Shown here: in pieces, positions 1-8,766 of the stretch
Layout: each line of letters starts with the position of its first letter
How positions within the stretch are numbered: the stretch's first letter is position 1
NCBI GenBank assembly: GCA_000169355.1
Contig: AAXX01000001.1
Location: 868,001 to 932,000 of the forward strand
Source: Flavobacteria bacterium BAL38
GTDB taxonomy: Bacteria; Bacteroidota; Bacteroidia; Flavobacteriales; Flavobacteriaceae
Length of the DNA stretch: 64,000 bases
Direction of reading: 5' to 3'
Position numbers and translations under genes: made by a program
The notes under the pieces: model-generated
Databases searched by the model: none
What the model was told of the DNA's origin: nothing
The model's input: only the letters and a program-made list of their open reading frames with translations

Positions 1-2
1 TA

Positions 3-2957
3 GAAACAGAAAAATTAAATCGTTATGATATAGTAACTTTAGACGAATTGGGTAAACCAAAATCGGTTAAAAATTTAGAAGTTCGTGTGTATAAAGTAGA
101 ATGGCGCTGGTGGTGGAATTCTAATGGAGATGATTTATCAAAATACAATTCATCTGAAGTTACAACTGCTTATAAAAACTATGTGGTTACAACAGATGCA
201 TCTGGAAAAGGAAGCATTCAATTTAAGGTTCCTGAAGCCGATTGGGGAAGATACCTTATTAGAGTTTCAGACAATTCAGATGGTCATGCAACTAGTCTAA
301 CTTCGTATATTGATTGGCCATATTGGTCAGGAAAATCGAGACAAGGAAATAGCGAAACGGCTAACATGTTAGTATTTACAGCTAATAAAGAAAAATACAA
401 TGTAGGTGAAAACGCTGTTGTTTCTTTCCCTTCAAGTGAAGGCGGAAGAGCTTTAATTTCTATTGAAAATGGTTCCAAAGTAATAAAAACGCTATGGGCA
501 ACCACTAAAAAAGGGGAAACTCAAGTTGAAATTCCGATTACTGGTGACATGGCGCCAAATGTGTATTTTCATATTTCATTATTAAAACCACACGCTTCAA
601 CTATTAACGATACACCTATTAGAATGTATGGTATTTTACCCGTTGAAGTAATAAACAAAAACACCATTTTAGAACCAGAAGTAACGATTCCATCTGTTTT
701 AAAACCAGAACAAAAAACAACCTTAAAAGTTAGCGAAAAACAAGGTAAAGAAATGACCTATACCATAGCTATTGTTGATGATGGTTTGCTTGATTTAACC
801 CGATTTAAAACTCCAAATGCATGGGATAAATTCTATTCAAGACAAGCACTTGGTGTAAAAACATGGGATATTTATGATGACGTTATTGGTGCTTATGGCG
901 GCAAAATTAACCAAATTTTTAGCATTGGAGGAGATCAAGATTTGGCTGGTGGAAATGCAAAAAAAGCAAATAGATTTAAACCCGTAGTCATTTATTTAGG
1001 CCCATTCAAATTAGAAAAAGGACAAACCAAATCACATACGATAACTTTACCAAACTACGTAGGTTCGGTTCGAACAATGGTTGTGGCAGGTAATGCTAAA
1101 ACAAGTGCATATGGAAGTGTAGAAAAAACATCTTTTGTAAGAAAACCTGTTATGGTATTGGCTTCGGTGCCTAGAAAAATTTCTCCAAACGAAAAAATAA
1201 CATTACCTGTTACCGTTTTTGCAATGGAAAGCCAAGTAAAAAATGTTAATGTGCAATTAAAAACAAATAACGGAGTAAGAATTATCGGAAACACAACTCA
1301 AAATGTAAGTTTTAGCTCACCAGATGAAAAAGTAGTTTTCTTTAATTTGGAAGTTGGAACCGCAACAGGAATAGGGAAAATTGAAGTTATTGCAACTTCT
1401 GGAAAAGAAAAATCTACTTATGTGGTTGAAGTAGATATTACAAACCCTAATCCAATAACAAACGATTTTGTAGATATGGTAATTCCGGCAAACAGTTCTA
1501 AAACAATTAATTGGAACACATTTGGAATACCCGGAAGTAACAAAGCAAGGCTTGAAGTTTCATCTTTTCCAACAATCAATTTTAATGGACGATTGAGTTA
1601 TTTAATTCAATACCCGCATGGTTGTGTGGAACAAACCACATCCGCTGCCTTTCCTCAATTATACTTATCAGATATTATGGATGTTGATGCGAACAAGAAA
1701 GCAGAAATTCAACGAAACATAAATGCTGGAATTCAAAAATTAGGCAATTTCCAACTATCAAATGGTGGATTGAGTTATTGGCAAGGAAATAACTATGTAG
1801 ATGATTGGGCAACTTCTTATGCGGGACATTTCTTATTAGAAGCCGAGAAAAAAGGCTATGTTTTACCAATCGGATTTAAAAATAAATGGATTTCGTTCCA
1901 ACAATCCGAAGCTAAAAAATGGCGATTCAACGCACAGTATCGTAACGATTTTGCGCAAGCGTATCGTTTATATACTTTAGCATTAGCAGGTTCAGCCGAT
2001 ATGGGTTCAATGAACAGATTAAGAGAAACTACTGGAATCTCAAACGAATCCAAATTGCGATTAGCCGCTGCTTATGCTTTAGCAGGTCAAAAGAAAGCCG
2101 CGTTATCTTTGATAGGAACAACAACTACTCAAGAAGACAAGCGATATGCAGATTATTACTATGGTTCGGAAGAAAGAAATCGAGCTATGGTTTTAGAAAC
2201 CTACATTTTGGTAGATAACAAAACGAAAGCGTATGAAATGGCAAACAAATTAGCTAAAGATTTATCTTCTAATCGTTATATGAGTACGCAAACCACCGCT
2301 TTTGGATTGTATGCTATGTCAAAATTCGCGCTTAAAAATGGTGGAAAAGGTGTGAATATGACGTATTCAATAGCTGGAAAATCGGAAACGGTTAGTTCTA
2401 AAAAATCATTTGTAGATAGAAATTTAGTAGTAAAACAAGGTTCGAATTCGGTAACGATTCAAAATAAAAACAGCGGAACACTTTATGTTCGTGTATTAAA
2501 TAGCGGAATTTTACCTGTAGGACAAGAAAAAGAAATTCAGAAAAATTTCTCAACTTCGGTAGTTTATAAAGATAGAAAAGGAACTGTTCTGAATTTAAGT
2601 TCGGTAAAACAAGGAACTGAAATCGTAGCGCAAGTTACTATTAGAAATCAATCGGATGAAACTTTAGAAAATGTAGCGCTTTCTCAAATAGTTCCATCTG
2701 GATTTGAAATTATGAATTCACGCTATACCGATTTTGGAAGTTATGCCGAAAACAAAGCCGATTACATAGATATTCGTGATGATAGAACACAATTCTATTT
2801 TGGAATAAGAGCTGGCGAAACCAAAACATTTACAATGTTGTTAAATGCAACTTATTTAGGAAAATATTATTTACCTGGTATACAATGTGAAGCTATGTAC
2901 GATAATAATTACTTGGCAAGAACCAAAGGACAATGGGTGCAAATAGTGAAAGAGTAA
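3..2957 (+). CDS. Alpha-2-macroglobulin family protein, 5' end outside window
   Basis: The frame is open from base 3, so the gene begins upstream; about 984 C-terminal residues are present. Bacterial alpha-2-macroglobulins are periplasmic protease traps anchored near the peptidoglycan. The thioester motif GCVEQTTS is intact, with its Cys codon at 1623-1625, so this copy should form the covalent Cys-Gln trap rather than belong to the thioester-less class. Beta-rich macroglobulin-type domains precede it; a helical thioester domain and a C-terminal receptor-like domain follow. The gene overlaps pbpC by 25 bp. This A2M/PBP1C pairing is known in many bacteria and fits a role in guarding the envelope during wall damage. 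The TTG at 48 is not the true start. Confidence 0.93.
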   Translation, partial: ETEKLNRYDIVTLDELGKPKSVKNLEVRVYKVEWRWWWNSNGDDLSKYNSSEVTTAYKNYVVTTDASGKGSIQFKVPEADWGRYLIRVSDNSDGHATSLTSYIDWPYWSGKSRQGNSETANMLVFTANKEKYNVGENAVVSFPSSEGGRALISIENGSKVIKTLWATTKKGETQVEIPITGDMAPNVYFHISLLKPHASTINDTPIRMYGILPVEVINKNTILEPEVTIPSVLKPEQKTTLKVSEKQGKEMTYTIAIVDDGLLDLTRFKTPNAWDKFYSRQALGVKTWDIYDDVIGAYGGKINQIFSIGGDQDLAGGNAKKANRFKPVVIYLGPFKLEKGQTKSHTITLPNYVGSVRTMVVAGNAKTSAYGSVEKTSFVRKPVMVLASVPRKISPNEKITLPVTVFAMESQVKNVNVQLKTNNGVRIIGNTTQNVSFSSPDEKVVFFNLEVGTATGIGKIEVIATSGKEKSTYVVEVDITNPNPITNDFVDMVIPANSSKTINWNTFGIPGSNKARLEVSSFPTINFNGRLSYLIQYPHGCVEQTTSAAFPQLYLSDIMDVDANKKAEIQRNINAGIQKLGNFQLSNGGLSYWQGNNYVDDWATSYAGHFLLEAEKKGYVLPIGFKNKWISFQQSEAKKWRFNAQYRNDFAQAYRLYTLALAGSADMGSMNRLRETTGISNESKLRLAAAYALAGQKKAALSLIGTTTTQEDKRYADYYYGSEERNRAMVLETYILVDNKTKAYEMANKLAKDLSSNRYMSTQTTAFGLYAMSKFALKNGGKGVNMTYSIAGKSETVSSKKSFVDRNLVVKQGSNSVTIQNKNSGTLYVRVLNSGILPVGQEKEIQKNFSTSVVYKDRKGTVLNLSSVKQGTEIVAQVTIRNQSDETLENVALSQIVPSGFEIMNSRYTDFGSYAENKADYIDIRDDRTQFYFGIRAGETKTFTMLLNATYLGKYYLPGIQCEAMYDNNYLARTKGQWVQIVKE

Positions 2958-5317
2958 GTTGGTTTACTCGATTAAAAACTAAAATCAGAAATAATAAAAT
3001 TAAAACTGCCATGAGCGTATTGCTTGTGGTGGTTTACTATTTCTCACTCCCAAGACAACTTTTTGAAAACAAGTATTCCACCGTAATTGAAAGTCAAGAT
3101 GGGCAACTTTTAGGAGCTAAAATCGCTTCCGATGGACAATGGCGTTTTCCAGAAAGTGATAGTGTGCCACATAAATTTCAGAAATGCATTGTTGCTTTTG
3201 AAGACCAACATTTTTATAAACATTTTGGGTTTAACCCCATTTCAATGTGTCATGCTTTTCAGCAAAATCGAAAAGCAAATCGTGTAGTTCGTGGCGGAAG
3301 CACATTAACCCAACAAGTGATTCGTTTGCACCGTAATGGAAAATCGCGTTCCTATTTTGAAAAAGGAATCGAAATGATTCTCGCAACTCGTTTAGAATTT
3401 CGTCATTCAAAAGATAAAATATTAGAATTGTATTGTGCTCATGCGCCTTTTGGAAGTAATGTGGTAGGTTTAGAAATGGCATCTTGGAAATATTTCGGAT
3501 TGCAACCCCATCAATTATCATGGGCGGAAGCAGCTACTTTAGCGGTTTTACCCAATGCGCCAAGTTTAATTTATCCTGGAAAAAATCAAGAACGATTATT
3601 AGCGAAACGTAATCGATTACTAAAGAAATTGTACAATGATAAAGTAATTGATAAAGCAACTTACGAATTATCATTGCAAGAGAATTTGCCTCAAAAACCG
3701 TTTGATGTGCCACAAATTGCACCTCATTTGGTTCAAAAAGTAGCAAAAGAAAATCCGGCAGAAAAAATAAAAACCACCATTCAATTGGATTTGCAAGAAC
3801 GCACCAACGAAATCGTAAAGCAATATTATAATTATTACAAACAAAATCAAGTCTATAATATTTCTGTTTTGGTGGTGGATGTGAAAACGAGAAATGTGAT
3901 TACGTATGTTGGAAACAGCCCAACAGATAAAGAACATCAAAAAGATGTCGATATTATTGAAGCGCCAAGAAGTACTGGAAGTATTTTAAAGCCCTATTTA
4001 TATGCTGCTATGCTGAATGATGGCTATATTTTACCACAAACATTGGTTCCCGATGTTCCAACACAAATTTCAGGATATTCACCTCAGAATTTCAATTTAA
4101 CTCATGATGGTGCGGTTCCTGCGAGTAGAGCTTTGGCGCGTTCATTAAATATTCCGTCGGTTTTGATGTTGCAAGATTATTCGGTAAATCAGTTTTATGA
4201 AAAATTACAACAATTGAAGTTGCGAAATGTCAACCGGCAACCTTCTAATTACGGTTTATCGTTGATTTTAGGTGGTGCCGAGTCTAATTTGTGGGATTTG
4301 TGCAAAGCGTATGCTTATATGTCTTCTACGCTAACTTATTTCAATCATAACGATTCGAAATATCGTAAAAATGAAATGCAAAATTTGAATTACGATGGTA
4401 ATTTTCAAAATGATTTTGGGACTAGTTCGCGTCAGAAAAACATTTTTGGCGCAGGCGCTATTTGGCAAACATTTAATGCAATGAAAGAAGTCAACCGACC
4501 AGAAGGTGATGAAGCTTGGAAATTTTACGATTCGTCACTAGAAATTGCATGGAAAACAGGAACAAGTTTTGGAAGTAGAGATGCATGGGCAATTGGTGTT
4601 ACTAAAGATTACGTAGTGGGAATTTGGGTTGGAAATGCCACAGGAGAAGGAAGACCATTATTAACAGGAGTTGATAGTGCTGCTCCTATTTTGTTTGATG
4701 TTTTTAGATTATTACCAAAATCGAAATGGTTTGAAAAACCTTATAACGATTTAGAAGACGTTGAAATTTGTAAAACTTCTGGATATTTAGCGCAAGACCA
4801 TTGCCCGAAAGTAAAGCAATGGATTCCAAAAACAGCAAAAAAAACAGATAATTGTCCGTATCATAAAATTATTCATTTAGATAAACATCAGCAATTTAGA
4901 GTAAATAGTAATTGCGAAAGTGTTGATGAAATGACAACTAAATCTTGGTTTGTTTTACCACCGGTTATGGAATGGTATTATAAGAGTAAGAATGTAAATT
5001 ATCAAAATTTACCACCGTATAGAAGTGATTGTGTAGACGCTTTACAAGACAAACGTATGGATTTTATTTATCCCAAAGCGAATACTAAAATCATATTGAC
5101 TAAGGATTTTGAAAGCAAACTACAACCTGCCATTATCAAAGTAGCACATTCTAATTCCGATGCTGAATTGTTTTGGTATTTAGATGATAAATATGTAGGA
5201 ACCACAAAAACCTTTCATGAAAAACCCATTTTTGCTACATCTGGAGTTCATGTAATTACTGTAGTAGATGATTTTGGCAATGAAATTAGGCGAAAAATAG
5301 AATTTGAAAGTGAGTAA
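2933..5317 (+). CDS. pbpC: Penicillin-binding protein 1C (bifunctional glycosyltransferase/transpeptidase)
   Basis: 794 residues. Residues about 25-40 form an N-terminal membrane anchor. The GT51 glycosyltransferase domain carries EDQHFYKHFG (catalytic Glu near residue 90) and RGGSTLTQQVIRL. The transpeptidase domain has S350-I-L-K353 as the active-site tetrad and KTGTS near residue 541. A cysteine-containing region and a Bi-PBP C-terminal domain follow, which together with the domain order indicate the 1C class rather than 1A or 1B. The protein polymerises and cross-links peptidoglycan on the outer face of the inner membrane. Its start lies inside the end of the alpha-2-macroglobulin gene, so translational coupling is likely. 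An inverted-repeat terminator follows at once. Confidence 0.93.
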   Translation: MGANSERVSWFTRLKTKIRNNKIKTAMSVLLVVVYYFSLPRQLFENKYSTVIESQDGQLLGAKIASDGQWRFPESDSVPHKFQKCIVAFEDQHFYKHFGFNPISMCHAFQQNRKANRVVRGGSTLTQQVIRLHRNGKSRSYFEKGIEMILATRLEFRHSKDKILELYCAHAPFGSNVVGLEMASWKYFGLQPHQLSWAEAATLAVLPNAPSLIYPGKNQERLLAKRNRLLKKLYNDKVIDKATYELSLQENLPQKPFDVPQIAPHLVQKVAKENPAEKIKTTIQLDLQERTNEIVKQYYNYYKQNQVYNISVLVVDVKTRNVITYVGNSPTDKEHQKDVDIIEAPRSTGSILKPYLYAAMLNDGYILPQTLVPDVPTQISGYSPQNFNLTHDGAVPASRALARSLNIPSVLMLQDYSVNQFYEKLQQLKLRNVNRQPSNYGLSLILGGAESNLWDLCKAYAYMSSTLTYFNHNDSKYRKNEMQNLNYDGNFQNDFGTSSRQKNIFGAGAIWQTFNAMKEVNRPEGDEAWKFYDSSLEIAWKTGTSFGSRDAWAIGVTKDYVVGIWVGNATGEGRPLLTGVDSAAPILFDVFRLLPKSKWFEKPYNDLEDVEICKTSGYLAQDHCPKVKQWIPKTAKKTDNCPYHKIIHLDKHQQFRVNSNCESVDEMTTKSWFVLPPVMEWYYKSKNVNYQNLPPYRSDCVDALQDKRMDFIYPKANTKIILTKDFESKLQPAIIKVAHSNSDAELFWYLDDKYVGTTKTFHEKPIFATSGVHVITVVDDFGNEIRRKIEFESE

Positions 5318-5322
5318 ACACA

Positions 5323-5358
5323 AAAAAACCGCCAATCTTTCGAAAGGCGGTTTTTGTT
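5323..5358. terminator. Bidirectional terminator between pbpC and rng
   Basis: Arms AAAAACCGCC and GGCGGTTTTT flank a loop of about 12 nt. A-rich and T-rich flanks on both sides let it serve both convergent genes. Confidence 0.85.
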
Positions 5359-5378
5359 TTTACAGGATACATCCCATA

Positions 5379-6929
5379 TTATTTTACTATAATTTCATTT
5401 CCTTCTTTATCGAAGAAGTGATATTCTAGATACGTGTAAGCGTCACGAGGTATAATTTTCACCCATTTCTTATATTCGAAAAACCATTTCGAACGTAAGG
5501 ATGGAAAACCTTTAGAAAGGTATGCTGCCACAAACGGATGTACGTTAAGTACAACTTTTTTATGGTCTTTTATAATGCGTTCAAGGTCAGTTGCAATCTT
5601 GTCAACGATTAAAATTGGAGCTTCAATTTCCCTATGTTCATTGTTTGGGTCTTCTTCTCTTGTTTTAATATTAACTTCAGGTCTGACTCTTTGTCTAGTA
5701 ATTTGAATTAATCCAAATTTGCTAGGAGGCAAGATTTTATGCTTGGCCTTATCGTCACTCATTTCTTCTCTTAAGAAATCATATAAAACTTTGCGGTTTT
5801 CTGGATTTTGCATATCAATGAAATCCACCACAATAATTCCGCCCATGTCTCTCAGTCTCAATTGACGAGCAATTTCTGCTGCGGCAATCATATTAACTTC
5901 AAGTGCAGTACCTTCTTGGCTAGTTGCTTTGCTTGAACGATTTCCACTATTCACGTCTATAACATGTAAAGCTTCTGTATGTTCAATAATTAAATAAGCA
6001 CCTTTGCTCATGGAAACTGTTTTTCCAAAAGACGTTTTTATTTGTCGTTCAATATTATACTTCTCAAAAAGAGGTAAGTCTTTAGACTGATAGTGTTTTA
6101 CGATAGACACTTTATCGGGAGCTATTTCTTGCAAATACTCCTTCGTTTCTAGGTACAAATCTTCATCATCTACATAAATACCAGTAAAGGTATCATTAAA
6201 TACATCTCTTAAGATAGAAGAAGCTTTGTTAAGTTCTCCTAATACTTTTGATGGATGATGAGCAGTTTGTAACCTTCTGCTCATTGCCGACCAACGGTCG
6301 AGCAGTGTTTGCAGGTCTTTATCAAGTTCGGCTACTTTTTTGCCTTCGGCTACTGTTCGTACAATAACCCCAAATCCTTTTGGTTTAATAGATTGAACCA
6401 GTCGTTTTAATCGATCTTTTTCTTCTCTCGATTCTATTTTTTGAGAAACAGAAACTCGATCTGAAAAAGGTACTAAAACCACGTATCTTCCTGCTAAAGA
6501 AATCTCAGAACTAATTCTGGGACCTTTTGTAGAAATAGGCTCTTTAACTACTTGAACTAAAACAGATTGATTGGCACTAAGAATATCATTTATAGAACCA
6601 TCTTTATCTATTTCAGCTTCAAAAGGAAAATTTTTGAGTGAATAATCTTTTATTTTACCTGCGCTTACAAGTTTAATGAATTTTGTCAAAGAAGGTAAGT
6701 TAGGACCTAAATCATGATAATGCAAAAAAGCATCTTTTTCATGACCTAAATTCACAAAAGCTGCATTTAAACCAGCAACTGGCTTACGGATTTTGGCTAT
6801 AAAAATATCGCCTACCGCAAAATTGCTTTGCTTTTCTTCTTCTTTGTGTAATTCAATTAGTTTTCCATCTTTTAATAAGGCAAAATCTACAGCGTCTGAA
6901 CCTGATCGAATAATTAATTCTTTGTTCAT
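5379..6929 (-). CDS. rng: Ribonuclease G/E family endoribonuclease
   Basis: 516 residues from the ATG at 6929 (MNKELIIRSG). An in-frame ATG 66 nt upstream would add a tail with no family match, and the upstream tandem repeat lies in that leader. The N-terminal part carries the S1-like domain (VGDIFIAKIRKPVAGLNAAFVNLG). The RNase H-like/DNase I-like catalytic part has HVIDVNSG and GGIIVVDFIDM, which contain the metal-binding aspartates of this family. The protein has the short RNase G form, with no long scaffold domain. It processes 5S/16S rRNA precursors and decays mRNA in the cytoplasm. The location beside HU and the tiny basic gene is, from memory, common in Bacteroidota. Confidence 0.94.
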   Translation of the reverse strand: MNKELIIRSGSDAVDFALLKDGKLIELHKEEEKQSNFAVGDIFIAKIRKPVAGLNAAFVNLGHEKDAFLHYHDLGPNLPSLTKFIKLVSAGKIKDYSLKNFPFEAEIDKDGSINDILSANQSVLVQVVKEPISTKGPRISSEISLAGRYVVLVPFSDRVSVSQKIESREEKDRLKRLVQSIKPKGFGVIVRTVAEGKKVAELDKDLQTLLDRWSAMSRRLQTAHHPSKVLGELNKASSILRDVFNDTFTGIYVDDEDLYLETKEYLQEIAPDKVSIVKHYQSKDLPLFEKYNIERQIKTSFGKTVSMSKGAYLIIEHTEALHVIDVNSGNRSSKATSQEGTALEVNMIAAAEIARQLRLRDMGGIIVVDFIDMQNPENRKVLYDFLREEMSDDKAKHKILPPSKFGLIQITRQRVRPEVNIKTREEDPNNEHREIEAPILIVDKIATDLERIIKDHKKVVLNVHPFVAAYLSKGFPSLRSKWFFEYKKWVKIIPRDAYTYLEYHFFDKEGNEIIVK

Positions 6930-6992
6930 GCAGTACATTTTTATCTGTTTGTGCTCGGTTCTTGATGTTTTGTTGATTGATGTTTTTAAATT

Positions 6993-7020
6993 CATCCATC
7001 ATCTAACATCCATCATCTAA
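6993..7020. repeat. Two tandem copies of a 14-bp unit
   Basis: CATCCATCATCTAA occurs at 6993-7006 and again, exactly, at 7007-7020, upstream of the RNase G start. A partial third copy (CAT) follows. Function unknown. Confidence 0.8.
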
Positions 7021-7107
7021 CATTTTCACAGATGGATTAAAAATAATTTTACAGGATTTTTCCCGATAATCAATTTTGAATTGATTAATTTCAATGAACT
7101 TTTTTCT

Positions 7108-7147
7108 AAAAAAGAAAAAGTAGTTTTAAACTACTTTTTCTTTTTAT
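7108..7147 (-). terminator. Terminator overlapping the end of the 30-residue basic gene
   Basis: A long near-perfect inverted repeat is centred at about 7127 (AGTAGTTT/AAACTACT, extended outward by A/T pairs). The stop codon of the tiny gene (7131-7133) lies inside the stem. On the minus strand the hairpin runs into a T-rich tract. Confidence 0.7.
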
Positions 7148-7223
7148 GACGGTTTGCTCTCGCTCTTTTCTTACGTTTGTGAGTTGCTACCTTATGTCTT
7201 TTTCTTTTTTTACCACTTGGCAT
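7131..7223 (-). CDS. 30-residue highly basic protein, possible ribosome-associated peptide
   Basis: The ATG at 7223 opens a 30-codon frame, MPSGKKRKRHKVATHKRKKR followed by ARANRHKKKK, ending in TAG. More than half of the residues are Lys, Arg or His, with no hydrophobic core, as in very small ribosomal proteins that thread through rRNA. It lies between the HU gene (33 bp away) and rng in the same direction, so probably shares the HU transcript. From memory, a near-identical peptide sits at this position in many Bacteroidota genomes. A Flavobacterium ribosome structure reported a new protein named bL38; I cannot confirm from the sequence that this is it. Real gene: fairly sure. Function: inferred from composition only. 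Confidence 0.75.
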   Translation of the reverse strand: MPSGKKRKRHKVATHKRKKRARANRHKKKK

Positions 7224-7255
7224 AACATGTTGGTGTTTAGATTAATAAATAGTTT

Positions 7256-7549
7256 TTATACTGTAACTTCTGTTTTTTCTTTAACGCTTTCTACAAACAC
7301 TTTAGCAGGCTTAAAAGCTGGAATGTTGTGTGCAGGAATTTTAATTGTAGTGTTTTTAGAAATGTTTCTTCCTGTTTTTTCAGCTCTAGTTTTAATAATA
7401 AAACTTCCAAAACCTCTTAAATAAACATTATCACCAGTTTCTAACGAGTTTTTCACTTCTTCCATAAAAGTCTCAACTGTTGCTTGAACATCTCCTTTTT
7501 CAAGTCCTAATTTCTCTGAGATTTTCGCTACGATATCTGCTTTCGTCAT
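7256..7549 (-). CDS. HU/IHF family DNA-binding protein
   Basis: 97 residues, slightly longer than the usual 90. MTKADIVAKISEKLGLEKGD is the helical dimerisation part. VYLRGFGSFIIKTRAEKTGRN is the signature leading into the beta arms, and the arm tip holds a Pro (IPAHNIPAFKP). The protein bends and packages DNA as a dimer in the nucleoid. It starts at an ATG preceded by an A-rich leader and has its own promoter at 7590-7621. The tiny basic gene follows 33 bp downstream in the same direction. A short C-terminal extension (VESVKEKTEVTV) goes beyond the standard HU fold. Confidence 0.95.
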   Translation of the reverse strand: MTKADIVAKISEKLGLEKGDVQATVETFMEEVKNSLETGDNVYLRGFGSFIIKTRAEKTGRNISKNTTIKIPAHNIPAFKPAKVFVESVKEKTEVTV

Positions 7550-7589
7550 TTTCTTTCGTATTTATATTTTGTGTATTTTTTTGAGTTTG

Positions 7590-7621
7590 CAAATATAAGA
7601 ATTAAAAAAACAATAATTCAA
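7590..7621 (-). promoter_or_regulatory. Promoter for the HU gene
   Basis: On the minus strand, TTG (7621-7619), a 21-bp spacer and TATATTTG (7597-7590) match the Bacteroidota primary sigma consensus TTG-N17-23-TAnnTTTG. It is about 40 bp upstream of the start codon. Confidence 0.65.
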
Positions 7622-7654
7622 CGTTAATTGATTAAATTTTAATTACTAAAGATT

Positions 7655-7662
7655 TATTTTTG
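7655..7662 (+). promoter_or_regulatory. -7 element upstream of mutY
   Basis: TATTTTTG fits TAnnTTTG 18 bp before the mutY ATG. A TTG at 7628-7630 lies 24 bp upstream, slightly beyond the usual spacing. Confidence 0.45.
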
Positions 7663-7679
7663 TTGCCATATAAAAAATC

Positions 7680-8729
7680 ATGGAATTTTCTAACTCTTTA
7701 ATTAATTGGTATTTACAGAACAAGCGCGATTTACCTTGGCGTAACACCGATAATCCGTACTTAATTTGGCTGTCTGAAATTATGCTACAACAAACGCGTG
7801 TTGCTCAAGGATTGCCTTATTTTTTAACTTTTACAACAACTTTTCCAACAGTTTTTGATCTTGCAAACGCAAAAGAAGAGCAAGTTTTAAAATTATGGCA
7901 AGGTTTAGGGTATTATTCTAGAGCGAGAAACTTACACGCAACAGCAAAATATATTGCTTTTGAATTAAATGGCAAATTTCCATCAAATTATAAAGAATTG
8001 CTAAAATTAAAAGGTGTTGGAGAATATACAGCAGCAGCTATTGCCTCCTTTTCCTATAATGAACCTGTAGCTGTTTTAGACGGAAATGTTTTTAGAGTAT
8101 TGAGCCGTTATTTTAATCTAGATAGCGATATTTCATTGCCTAAAACTAAAACAGAATTTCAACAACTAGCACAAGAAGTACTCAACAAAAATAATCCGGC
8201 ATTGTTTAATCAAGCAATTATGGAATTTGGAGCGTTGCAATGTGTGCCAAAAAATCCAAACTGCACTTCTTGTGATTTAAATACGAGTTGCGCTGCGCTT
8301 CAATACAAAAAAGTAGCAGAATTACCGGTAAAAACAAAAAAAACAAAAGTTACTAACCGATATCTCAATTATCTTATATTAAAAGATTCTGATTCTAATT
8401 TTATAGTCCAAAAAAGAGAAGGAAAAGGAATTTGGGAAAATTTATATGAATTTCCAGTTCTTGAAACCGAAAATTTACTCACTGAAAAAGAAGCAATTAA
8501 TCAAATTAAAGGAATGCGATTTTACAACAAAAAGCCTTCCGAGATTTTAATTTTACACAACGATGTAATTCTTCATAAATTATCGCATCAACACTTGAAT
8601 ATTCGGTTTTTCGCACTTCATTTCAATTCTAAATTACCTGACGCAAAATCATTTACAGAAATAGTAAAATTACCTTTCCCAATTGTAATTCATAATTTTA
8701 TGGTTTCAAATTATTTTAATTCGTATTAA
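7680..8729 (+). CDS. mutY: A/G-specific adenine DNA glycosylase
   Basis: 349 residues, normal for MutY. It removes adenine mispaired with 8-oxoguanine. The catalytic Glu is E33 in WLSEIMLQQTR. The helix-hairpin-helix motif is LKGVGEYTAAAIASF, followed by the catalytic Asp D134 in VLDGNVFRV. The [4Fe-4S] ligands are C188, C195, C198 and C204, with the standard C-x6-C-x2-C-x5-C spacing. The C-terminal NUDIX-like domain, which recognises 8-oxoG, runs from about residue 225 to the end. It is the first gene of a mutY-ssb-gldE-gldD run and is divergent from HU. Confidence 0.97.
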   Translation: MEFSNSLINWYLQNKRDLPWRNTDNPYLIWLSEIMLQQTRVAQGLPYFLTFTTTFPTVFDLANAKEEQVLKLWQGLGYYSRARNLHATAKYIAFELNGKFPSNYKELLKLKGVGEYTAAAIASFSYNEPVAVLDGNVFRVLSRYFNLDSDISLPKTKTEFQQLAQEVLNKNNPALFNQAIMEFGALQCVPKNPNCTSCDLNTSCAALQYKKVAELPVKTKKTKVTNRYLNYLILKDSDSNFIVQKREGKGIWENLYEFPVLETENLLTEKEAINQIKGMRFYNKKPSEILILHNDVILHKLSHQHLNIRFFALHFNSKLPDAKSFTEIVKLPFPIVIHNFMVSNYFNSY

Positions 8730-8734
8730 ATTAC

Positions 8735-8742
8735 TATTTTTG
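8735..8742 (+). promoter_or_regulatory. Possible -7 element for ssb
   Basis: TATTTTTG matches TAnnTTTG 24 bp before the ssb start, in the 37-bp gap after mutY. No clear -33 TTG is seen, so ssb may have its own promoter or rely on mutY. Confidence 0.35.
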
Positions 8743-8766
8743 ATTAACCCTAATAATTTATAAGCC

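Noticed and set aside
6930..6995. Longer N-terminus for RNase G
   Set aside because: The added residues have no similarity to the S1-domain start, and MNKELIIRSG is the usual beginning.
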